DNA from: Actinopolymorpha cephalotaxi
GTDB lineage: Bacteria > Actinomycetota > Actinomycetes > Propionibacteriales > Actinopolymorphaceae
Assembly: GCF_013408535.1 (NCBI RefSeq)
Contig: NZ_JACBZA010000001.1
Span: 3,246,850 to 3,310,849 of the forward strand
Direction: 5' to 3'
DNA length: 64,000 nucleotides
Shown here: piece after piece, positions 28,173-35,804 of the stretch
Layout: each line of letters starts with the position of its first letter
Position numbering within the stretch: the stretch's first letter is position 1
Program-made: the position numbers and the translations under genes
Notes under the pieces: model-generated
The model's database searches: none
Seen by the model: only the letters and a program-made list of their open reading frames with translations
What the model was told of the DNA's origin: nothing

Positions 28173-28778
28173 ATGTGGGCAACGGTTCGGGGCCGGCAGC
28201 GAGTGCAACGACGGTGGGTACGCCGAGGTGGCTGGCAGCGCATCCTGCGAGAACAACGCTGGGCAAGGGCGGTTGGACCTCCTCGGCCGCGACATGTCCG
28301 CGGCCTACTCCCTCCGGCGGATCATCGGAAGCCTCGACGCGGTGAGCACACCCGCCCCGAGAATCGCCAGCACGGGGTACGCCGACAACGACCAGCCTCG
28401 AGCAGGTACCGCTCAGACGATCTTCGCGATCACTCGTCTCGGCGGCCACAGGTACCGGTCTCCTCGGCACCGTACCGCTTCGGCTGGTCCCGTCGTGGAT
28501 GTGCCGAGCCCGCCGGCTATGCCCGGCGGCATGGGAGGCCGGTGGGAGACGCGGCGTGCCCGACACTGTCGGATAGAACGCCGGAAGATGGCGGAGGTTA
28601 CGGTTCGTGGTTGGCCCGGAGCGGACAACCGACATCCTGGCCGGCGTCGGGGAGGACGCGGAGCCGCGCCATCTGCTAAGTCAACCGAGTTCGCCTGGTC
28701 TGCAGCCGACGGCCACCTCACGTTCACGTCAAGCCGACAGCGTCGACAGCGTTGCCCAGCCAGGAGGTGATCGGACTC
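28173..28778. other. 600 bp intergenic
   Basis: Long frames exist on both strands, but their translations are Arg/Ser/Pro-rich without motifs and look like GC-rich chance frames. No gene is supported. AGGAGG at 28762-28767 belongs to the next gene. Confidence 0.45.
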
Positions 28779-29873
28779 GTGTCCCGAAGTACTCTGCTCC
28801 GCTGTCTCGCCTTGGTGGCCGTCGCGCTCGGTGGTGTGCTCGCTCTTCCCGCCGACGACGCCGAGAGCGCGCCGCGCCCGGCCGTGCGCCACGTGTTCGT
28901 CATCAACCTGGAGAACAAGGGCTACGAGGAGACGTTCGGGCCGTCGTCGCCGGCGCCGTACCTGAGCGGTGACCTCCGCGCGAAGGGGCAACTCCTGTCG
29001 CAGTACTACGGCACGGCGCACAACAGCCTGCCGAACTACGTCGCACAGATCAGCGGCCAGGGCCCGAGCAAGCAGACACAGGGCGACTGCCAGATCTACT
29101 CCGGCTTCGCCGCCGCCGGGACGGCCGAACCGCAGCAGGCCGTGGGTGATGGCTGCGTGTATCCGCGGTCGGTAAGGACGGTGGCCGACCAACTCGAGGC
29201 GAAGCGGCTAACTTGGCGTGGCTACATGGAGGACATGAGTACGCCCTGCCGCCATCCGCAGCCGAACGAACCGGACGACACGCAGAAGGCCCGCCCCGGC
29301 GACCAGTACGCCGCCCGACACAACCCCTTCGTGTACTTTCACTCGGTCATCGATTCGCCGTCCTGCGCGAAGAACGACGTGGACCTGAAAGAGCTGACAA
29401 CTGACCTGCGGTCGGTCGCGACCACGCCAAACCTTTCGTACATCACTCCCAACCTTTGCAACGACGCTCACGACAGTCCCTGTGCCGACGGACGTCCCGG
29501 CGGCCTGGCGGCCGCTGACGAGTGGTTGAAGGTGTGGGTACCGAGGATCTTGGCCTCGCCCGCGTACTCCCAGGACGGGATGCTGGTTGTGACATTCGAC
29601 GAAGCCGACACCGGCTCCCCAAACGGCGCGGCCGCGTGCTGTGGTGAAGGGCCCGGACCGAACACACCGCTACCCGGCATCTACGGCATGGGCGGTGGCC
29701 GGACCGGCGCGCTTGTCCTGTCGCCGTTCGTGACGCCCGGCTCGTGGAACAACACTGCGTACAACCACTACTCCCTGCTGCGGACCGTGGAGGATACGTT
29801 CGGGCTGTCACCGCTGGGGTACGCGCAGCAGGCCCGCGGCTTCGGCCTCGACGTGTTCGGGGCGGCCCGATGA
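28779..29873 (+). CDS. secreted phosphoesterase-family protein (PF04185-like)
   Basis: A 364-aa protein. The GTG at 28779 is chosen because AGGAGG lies 11 bases upstream and a Sec signal peptide begins at once (LLRCLALVAVALGGVLALPA). The mature part opens with HVFVINLENKGYEETFG, the family's first metal/nucleophile motif, followed by SLPNYVAQISG. YITPNLCNDAHDSPC and VVTFDEADTGSPNG carry the later acidic and His ligands. Ten or so Cys residues suggest disulfides in an exported enzyme. The stop overlaps the start of the next gene (ATGA), so the two are translationally coupled. It is probably an extracellular phosphatase or phospholipase-like hydrolase; substrate unknown. Confidence 0.85.
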   Translation: MSRSTLLRCLALVAVALGGVLALPADDAESAPRPAVRHVFVINLENKGYEETFGPSSPAPYLSGDLRAKGQLLSQYYGTAHNSLPNYVAQISGQGPSKQTQGDCQIYSGFAAAGTAEPQQAVGDGCVYPRSVRTVADQLEAKRLTWRGYMEDMSTPCRHPQPNEPDDTQKARPGDQYAARHNPFVYFHSVIDSPSCAKNDVDLKELTTDLRSVATTPNLSYITPNLCNDAHDSPCADGRPGGLAAADEWLKVWVPRILASPAYSQDGMLVVTFDEADTGSPNGAAACCGEGPGPNTPLPGIYGMGGGRTGALVLSPFVTPGSWNNTAYNHYSLLRTVEDTFGLSPLGYAQQARGFGLDVFGAAR

Positions 29874-31156
29874 CGCCCGGGCGCGGCGTGAGCCGCAGGG
29901 ACGTGCTGGCCGGAGCCACGGCTGTTGTTGCCGGGGCCGGGGCGCTGGGTGCGTCGAGGGCTCACACCGCCGCCGCTGCGACGAGCCTGCCCGATCCGTC
30001 GACGTCGGGCATCGACCACATCGTCGTGTTGATGATGGAGAACCGGTCCTTCGACCACTATCTTGGCTGGCTTCCGGGGGCGGACGGGAAACAGGCCGGG
30101 CTCACCTACCTGGACCGGCAGGGGACCAGGCACCGGACCCACCACCTGGGCGACTACCAGGGCTGCACGCACCCCGACCCGGACCACTCCTACGAGGGTG
30201 GCCGGGTGCAGCTCAACGGTGGACGCTGCGACGGCTGGCTCCGCTCTGGCGACAACGACGAGTTTGCGATCGGCTACTACACACAGGACGACCTGAGCTT
30301 CTACGGCAGCGCCGCGAGGTACTGGACGACCTTCGACCGGTACTTCTCGGCCACCATGGCCGAGACGTACCCGAACCGCTTCTACCAGCACAGCGCGCAG
30401 ACCGACCGCATCCACAACTCCACCGACCTCGCAACCATGCCCACGATCTGGGACCGGCTCGCCGACGCCGGCGTGCCGCGGGCGTACTACTACGTCGACG
30501 TGCCGTTCCTGGCGCTGTACGGCAGCAAGTACCTTCCGATCGCCCGCCCGTGGCCGCGGTTCCTGGCCGACGCGGCAACCGGCGACCTCCCAGCCGTGTC
30601 CTTCCTCGACCCGAAGTTCCTGGACGAAGGTACCGGCACCTCTGCGGACGACCACCCGCACGCGGATATCCGCGCCGGGCAGTCCTTCCTCAACCAGGTC
30701 TACGAGGCGGTCACCGGCGGCCCGGCCTGGTCGCGTACCGCACTGGTCATCAACTACGACGAGTGGGGCGGATTCTTCGACCACGTCCCCCCCGGGGTGG
30801 TGCCGGACGCCCGCCCCGACCTGGGCACGGGCCTGCGGGGCTTCCGTACGCCCTGCCTGCTCGTCTCACCGCGCTCACCCCGAAGCCACGTGGTCCACGC
30901 CGACTACGACCACACGTCGGTCTTAAAGATGATCGAGTGGCGTTGGAGCCTCCCCCCGCTGACCGAGCGCGACGCCGCGGCCAACAACCTGGCCGAAGCT
31001 CTCGACTTCACCCGGCCGCCGGACCTCACCGCACCCCGATGGAAGGTGCCCACCATCACCGGGATGGCCTGCACGCCTGGACCGTACGCCGACTACGAGG
31101 ACTGGAAGCGCCTCGCCGGCCTCGCTCGCACACTGGGCTGGCGCACCGGAGGTTGA
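29870..31156 (+). CDS. Tat-exported phospholipase C-like phosphoesterase
   Basis: A 428-aa protein starting inside the previous stop (ATGA at 29870). A twin-arginine leader (GVSRRDVLAGATAVVAGAG) is followed by IDHIVVLMMENRSFDHYLGW, the signature of the PF04185 phospholipase C/acid phosphatase family. Further motifs are AETYPNRFYQHSAQTDR, VINYDEWGGFFDHVPPG and a His in YDHTSVLKMIEWRW. It is shorter than phosphocholine-specific PLCs because it lacks their C-terminal repeats. Export with metal-cofactor loading before Tat transport is likely. It works with its coupled neighbour in phosphate-ester scavenging, an inference from family and context. Confidence 0.9.
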   Translation: MTPGRGVSRRDVLAGATAVVAGAGALGASRAHTAAAATSLPDPSTSGIDHIVVLMMENRSFDHYLGWLPGADGKQAGLTYLDRQGTRHRTHHLGDYQGCTHPDPDHSYEGGRVQLNGGRCDGWLRSGDNDEFAIGYYTQDDLSFYGSAARYWTTFDRYFSATMAETYPNRFYQHSAQTDRIHNSTDLATMPTIWDRLADAGVPRAYYYVDVPFLALYGSKYLPIARPWPRFLADAATGDLPAVSFLDPKFLDEGTGTSADDHPHADIRAGQSFLNQVYEAVTGGPAWSRTALVINYDEWGGFFDHVPPGVVPDARPDLGTGLRGFRTPCLLVSPRSPRSHVVHADYDHTSVLKMIEWRWSLPPLTERDAAANNLAEALDFTRPPDLTAPRWKVPTITGMACTPGPYADYEDWKRLAGLARTLGWRTGG

Positions 31157-31476
31157 CCGTAGGAACGGGCACCGTGGTCACGAGCTGCTCGCCCGCGCTC
31201 ATGAGGTCGTCAGCTTGGTACTCGTCTTCGCCCGGACATGGGTTCCGGCTGTACGGCACGAGCATCCCCGCCGTGAGCCCTCCTTCGAAGACGTAGTTCG
31301 GTACGTCTGTCGAGGCCACGTACCCGGCTCCTGCCCCAGTACTGCCAGACCTGACGACGCCTGACGCAAGGACGGCACAGGACGCCGCGAAGCCCCCTCC
31401 GCACGTCCACGACTGACTTACGTGGACAGTGCGGCGGAGGCCGGCGGGTTGGTGATGTGGCCGTGACGGGTTCGGA
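31157..31476. other. 320 bp between convergent phosphoesterase genes
   Basis: A minus-strand frame at about 31175-31440 reads SQSWTCGGGFAASCAVLASG and later NYVFEGGLTAGMLVPYSRNP. This is more protein-like than a chance frame, but there is no start, no family and it runs on into the antisense of the PLC-like gene. It may be a remnant of a small exported protein. Confidence 0.35.
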
Positions 31477-32511
31477 TTAGCTGCCAGCGCGCAGGAACGG
31501 TGTGAGGGAGTGGACCTGGCGGGAATCACTCGCGAAGCCCAGGTAGCCGAGGTCCCAGTTCTCCTCGATGGTCCGCAGCAGCGAATAGTGGTTGTACTTC
31601 TCGTTGTTGGTGTAGCCGCGAGAGCCGTGCCGGGAGATCACGATCATCGGCACGTTGCCGCCGCCGTGCACCTCCGGAGACTTGCTGAGGTCGCCGGCGG
31701 TCACCGGCAGCGAGTCACAGCAGTACTCCCCACCGGGTCCCTCGTCGTAGGTGATGAAGATGGTCGAATTGCCGGTCCAGGCGTTGCTGTTCATGATTTT
31801 CTTGACCCACTCGTCGACGAAGTTGTCGCCGAGGCGCTCGAGCTGGGTCTCGTCGAGGGTGTCGCACCCGGGTCCCATGTGCATGTCGTGGCACAGGTTC
31901 GGGGTGATCCAGACGAACTCCGGAACCTTGTGGTCGGCGATGTCGGTCGACAGCTGGGTCAGCGGGACGACCTTGTTCAGCCGCTCAGGGTTGTCGATGA
32001 TGCTCGGGTAGAGGACGAACGGGTTGTGGCCGGGCGCGTAGGCGCCGGAGCCGTTGGGGTCCATGTAGCGTCCGCCCATGTAGCCGGGGTAGGGCGCCGA
32101 CTCCATGTAGGCCTTCCAGGAGACGTTGTGCTCCTCGAACTGGTCCACGATGTTCGTGTGGTCCAGCGCGACCCGCTGGTCGTTGTTGTTCGCTGCGCTG
32201 CCCCAGGTCGATCCGGACGTGACGGCGATGTAGTTCGGCTGGCTCGGCTGGGTCACGCCGTAGTAGTTCATTGCCGTGCCGTACTCCTTCGCCAGCGCGC
32301 GCAGATGCGGCGTGCCCGCGTTGTTCGGGTCGAGGATCTGTTCGCGGCCGTGGTTCTCCATCATGATCACGAACACGTGGTCCATGTGGTGCGGGTCGTC
32401 CGAGCTGTTAGCTGTGCCGGCGAGCGGTAGTTGGCCGTTGCCGAACGTCATGGTGAGTACGCCGGCGAGTCCGGTGAACAGGCCAGCGGCCAGCTTTCTG
32501 GAGATCATCAC
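31477..32511 (-). CDS. secreted phosphoesterase-family protein (PF04185-like), minus strand
   Basis: A 344-aa protein with a Sec-type leader (LAAGLFTGLAGVLTMTFGNG). MDHVFVIMMENHGREQILDP is the first catalytic motif, then SQPNYIAVTSGSTWG around the nucleophile Ser/Thr, WITPNLCHDMHMGPGCD, and TIFITYDEGPGGEYCCDSLP with the acidic ligands. It ends with HYSLLRTIEENWDLGYLG. The organisation is the same as the gene at 28779, so the two are distant paralogs. The ATG pair at the start is preceded by AAAGGACTC; the GTG at 32511 or ATG at 32508 could be used. It is transcribed with the endonuclease/exonuclease/phosphatase-type gene, 58 bp upstream. Confidence 0.88.
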   Translation of the reverse strand: MMISRKLAAGLFTGLAGVLTMTFGNGQLPLAGTANSSDDPHHMDHVFVIMMENHGREQILDPNNAGTPHLRALAKEYGTAMNYYGVTQPSQPNYIAVTSGSTWGSAANNNDQRVALDHTNIVDQFEEHNVSWKAYMESAPYPGYMGGRYMDPNGSGAYAPGHNPFVLYPSIIDNPERLNKVVPLTQLSTDIADHKVPEFVWITPNLCHDMHMGPGCDTLDETQLERLGDNFVDEWVKKIMNSNAWTGNSTIFITYDEGPGGEYCCDSLPVTAGDLSKSPEVHGGGNVPMIVISRHGSRGYTNNEKYNHYSLLRTIEENWDLGYLGFASDSRQVHSLTPFLRAGS

Positions 32512-32569
32512 AAGAGTCCTTTGGGCGAGGAGGATTCGTACGCTCGCGGGTCGACAGGTTTCGGCCGCG

Positions 32570-33469
32570 TCAGCGGGTGGGTCGGAGGATGGCGAGGTCG
32601 GCGACCACCGGACGGTGGTCGGATGCGAGTGTCGCTACCGTCCGCACCCGACGTACGGCCACCTCGGGCGAAACGGTGATCAGGTCGATTCGCTTGTCCG
32701 GTACGTCAGCCGGATAGGTGTCGTCACCGCCCGGCGCCGCGTCGGTGAGGTGATCCCACAGCGGTGCGAGCTCGACCGCACCGGGCTCTGCGTTGAAGTC
32801 GCCGACCAGGATCTTCGGGCCACTGTCCGCCGCCAGGATGGCCAGCATGTCCTTGACCTGGGCAGCCCGGACGGAAGGATCGGAGCGGTAGTCCAGGTGT
32901 GTCGTGTAGAAGTGCACACGTACTCCCCGAACGTTGACGGTGACCTCCGGGAAGCCCGGTGCGGGTGCCGGCACCGGGTTGGGGTCCTGGGTCGACAACC
33001 GGGTGAGGTCGTGGTTCTCCGCGGCCAGGATCGGATAGCGACTGAGCACGGCCACCCCGTACTGCCGGCGCTCCGCGCCAGGGGTTGCCGGGTCGAGGTC
33101 GTAGATCGGTGCGAAGAACACGTGCATGTCCAGCCGTTCGGCCAGAGCGTGCGCCTCGTCGACGAAGCCGCTGCGGGTGCCCCAGTGGACGTCGACCTCC
33201 TGCAGGCCGATCAGGTCGGCGTCGAGCGCCCGGATCGCGGCGGCGGTGCGGTCGAGGTCGAGGTCGAACACGTTGTCCTGGCCGAGCCCGGCATGAATGT
33301 TGTACGTCGCCGCACGCAGACGGACGGTGCTTGCGGCCGAGGCGACGTTCGGGTCCGCCGGGGTCGTGAACGTCGCCGCCATGGCGTCCGGTGCGACACC
33401 GATTCCTGCCACGGCAGCCAGTCCGGCGCCGACGAGGACGCTGCGTCGGGATACGAGGGGATTGTTCAT
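32570..33469 (-). CDS. secreted endonuclease/exonuclease/phosphatase-family hydrolase
   Basis: A 299-aa protein with a Tat/Sec leader (VSRRSVLVGAGLAAVAGIGV, cleavage near AMA). The EEP fold motifs are all present: ATYNIHAGLGQD, LIGLQEVDVHWG, FYTTHLDYRSDPS, KILVGDFNAEPG and ASDHRPVVADL. In this superfamily these residues bind Mg and hydrolyse a phosphodiester; members include sphingomyelinase-like, inositol-phosphatase-like and nuclease enzymes. Export suggests extracellular phospholipid or nucleic-acid phosphodiesters as substrate. It sits between two other hydrolase genes on the same strand in the phosphate-ester island. Confidence 0.9.
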   Translation of the reverse strand: MNNPLVSRRSVLVGAGLAAVAGIGVAPDAMAATFTTPADPNVASAASTVRLRAATYNIHAGLGQDNVFDLDLDRTAAAIRALDADLIGLQEVDVHWGTRSGFVDEAHALAERLDMHVFFAPIYDLDPATPGAERRQYGVAVLSRYPILAAENHDLTRLSTQDPNPVPAPAPGFPEVTVNVRGVRVHFYTTHLDYRSDPSVRAAQVKDMLAILAADSGPKILVGDFNAEPGAVELAPLWDHLTDAAPGGDDTYPADVPDKRIDLITVSPEVAVRRVRTVATLASDHRPVVADLAILRPTR

Positions 33470-33542
33470 GTCGGCTCCACAGTTCTGGTCATGGGCGTGG
33501 TGCCCGGCGATCAGACGCCGCCGGTGTGGGTCAGCCTCAGGG

Positions 33543-35369
33543 TCAGCGGCCCGCGTAGGAGAGTCGCCGGGCGCGCGGCACCTCCACGTCGTCGCGTGGT
33601 GAGAGCAGCCAGACCGGATTACCGAAGCCCAGCAGGATGCCTGCGGCGTCGCGGACCTCGACGCGCAGGTAGCGACCGTTGTTCCGTCCCAGACGGAAGG
33701 TCACCGGCCCGGATGCGAATGCCGACGCCGGGTACGCGTGTCTGGTGACCGATGGGATCGTCTGTCCGGAGCGGTCGCACTCACCGACCACAACCTGAAC
33801 CGTGCCATCTTGCGGCAGGTTCTCTGCCCTGACGTCGACCGGGACGCTGGACGCCGTGGTGCGTACCACCCGGCCCATCGCTCGCCGGCCGCTGACGGTC
33901 AGGTCGAGTCGCCCGGTCGGCCACAGTCGCTGGTGGTACCACCACGCCTGCCCGGCGGCCAGCGCGGCGATGAGGTCCCGGGCGTCACGCGACTCCGCCC
34001 ATACAGCTGTGGTGTAGAGGTGGGACTTCCCCTGCCAGTTCCGGCCGGCGTGGTCGTCGACCTGGCTGGTCGCGGTCAGGAAGATCGCATTCCGGGCTGC
34101 GACGTCGTACTGGTCGATCCGGTCGTGGATCAGCGTGAAATCGCCGTCCGCGTTGGCGATCTCGATCAGGTCGGCTCCCAGGGCGCGGCTCGCGACGAGC
34201 TCGCCGGGGTTGATGGGCGGATGGTTGTACTGCACGAGGGCTCCACGCTCGTGGTACCAGCGCACCATCGCCTCGGCCGCCTCGACCGAGTTGTCGAGGA
34301 CGGGCGCCTTGCCCCTCGGCGGGTACGGGTAGAGCTCGAAGTCCTCCATGAACACGTTCATGTGACGCACCATCGACACCTCCGCGGACAGAAGCTGAGT
34401 CACGCCCGGATACCTGCTGCGCAGTTGCCGCATCAGGTCGCGCTGGGTGCGCACGTGCCAGCGGAGCGGGTCGCGGGTCCGGTCGATGCGCAGGTGGTCG
34501 AACACGCCGGTGGCGGTCGCGCCATTCCGGGCCCGCACGCCGAACCGCAGCCTGGCGAGCCCGGAGTCCTCGGCCACCAGGTCGGGCCAGAACGCCCTGA
34601 TGTCGTCGACCGGTCGCATGGTCAGCCGCTGCCAGCCGCCGTCGGACGCCACCGCCACGACACCGGTCAACGGGTCGGCCAGGCGGCGGCCGGCCATGGC
34701 CGCGAGCCGATACTCCAGCACATAGACCCCCGCGGGCCGGCCGGCCATCGCGGGACGGTAGGACGTCTCCAGCTGAACGACGAGTTCGGCGTCCGGCCCG
34801 ATCCGCTCGCCCAGCACGTCGACCGTCAAGGTGGTGTCGGACACGTTGGTCGAGTAGAAGCTGTTGCCCGCCTTCGCCCAGAGGAGGGACTCGCCCCACC
34901 CGGCTTCCGGACCAGAAGCGGTGACGCGCAACGCCTTGCCGGGCTCGTTCGGGCTGTGCGGATCCGCGACGAAGGCGTGCTGAGCATCGGCGACGGCGCC
35001 GTCGTTCTGCACGAACCACTGCAGGCCGCCGTCCTCGTCGGTGCCGTCGAACGCGATCCCGTCGTAATAGCCGTACGCCTCCATCCGCCAGTCGTGGTCG
35101 GTCCACCAGACCACATCGATGTCGTTGCGTACGGCCTGTTCGAGCTGGGCCATCATGCTCGCGCCACCACCACCGGCCGCCCAGCTGCCCCCCTCACTGA
35201 AACACGAGTGCGTGTGCAGCACCATGCTCACCGGACGGCCGCTCACTGCGCCTGTCGCCGCATCGTCGGCGAACGCCGCCGGGGTTGTCGCGGAGCCCAC
35301 GGCCGCAGTGACGCCCAGTCCGAGCCCCATCCCCAGCAATCCTCGACGCGAGACGTCCATTGCGGCCAT
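33543..35369 (-). CDS. CehA/McbA-type PHP-family metallohydrolase, Tat-exported
   Basis: A 608-aa protein. The ATG at 35369 is chosen for its GAGGGGG binding site and the immediately following twin-arginine leader (DVSRRGLLGMGLGLGVTAAV). The PHP metal motifs are LHTHSCFSEGG and VVWWTDHDWRM; later His/Glu ligands include YNHPPINPGE and the SEVSMVRHMN stretch. A beta-sandwich insert lies between about residues 140 and 300. CehA/McbA proteins were first described for carbamate-pesticide hydrolysis, but the wider family acts on phosphoesters. The neighbours here favour the latter. Fifth hydrolase gene in this part of the island. Confidence 0.85.
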   Translation of the reverse strand: MAAMDVSRRGLLGMGLGLGVTAAVGSATTPAAFADDAATGAVSGRPVSMVLHTHSCFSEGGSWAAGGGGASMMAQLEQAVRNDIDVVWWTDHDWRMEAYGYYDGIAFDGTDEDGGLQWFVQNDGAVADAQHAFVADPHSPNEPGKALRVTASGPEAGWGESLLWAKAGNSFYSTNVSDTTLTVDVLGERIGPDAELVVQLETSYRPAMAGRPAGVYVLEYRLAAMAGRRLADPLTGVVAVASDGGWQRLTMRPVDDIRAFWPDLVAEDSGLARLRFGVRARNGATATGVFDHLRIDRTRDPLRWHVRTQRDLMRQLRSRYPGVTQLLSAEVSMVRHMNVFMEDFELYPYPPRGKAPVLDNSVEAAEAMVRWYHERGALVQYNHPPINPGELVASRALGADLIEIANADGDFTLIHDRIDQYDVAARNAIFLTATSQVDDHAGRNWQGKSHLYTTAVWAESRDARDLIAALAAGQAWWYHQRLWPTGRLDLTVSGRRAMGRVVRTTASSVPVDVRAENLPQDGTVQVVVGECDRSGQTIPSVTRHAYPASAFASGPVTFRLGRNNGRYLRVEVRDAAGILLGFGNPVWLLSPRDDVEVPRARRLSYAGR

Positions 35370-35804
35370 GAGCGGGTCCCCCTCTTCACCGTCCGCGCGA
35401 ACCGGATTGATCGCGCATTCGCGGAAACGGTAGGGACCGGATGCCGGGGAGGGGAACACACCAGCACATGAATTACCCGACCGGCGGGGCAACGTTCACC
35501 CGGCAAACCGACGGCCGTCATCTGGCCACCGAGCTCAGCGCCGCCTTTGCTGTCCGACTCAGCTCGCGGCTGTCACTGCGGCGCATTGAGGCGCGACCGG
35601 ACCCGGACACAGATAGTCCGAGGTCAGCGTCTGGGTAACTGTTTCCCCAACCAGTGTGGACATTCAGACTTCGCCTCTCGTTCCTGCCGACGCCACTGTT
35701 GCCCATTACCTTGCGGCTGCCGCTCGGTGCCGATCCTGCTAGCGACCACCCGGACGCACCGAGTCTCAGGAGCAGGTGCCGTCCACCCTTCGAAGGGATG
35801 ATCC
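35370..35804. other. divergent intergenic region with GTTCACC
   Basis: This 435-bp space lies between the CehA-like gene and phosphoesterase 2. A GTTCACC heptamer, the core unit of actinobacterial PhoP sites, is at 35494-35500. The leader before 35805 (GAAGGGATGATCC) repeats that of the paralog at 24927. No gene is supported. Confidence 0.45.

Noticed and set aside
28173..28750. Overlapping frames of 150-240 codons on both strands
   Set aside because: Arg/Ser/Pro-rich translations with no motif; consistent with random GC-rich DNA.
31175..31440. Possible small exported protein on the minus strand
   Set aside because: Composition is protein-like but there is no start codon with a ribosome binding site, no family and the frame continues antisense into the PLC-like gene; kept only as a note.
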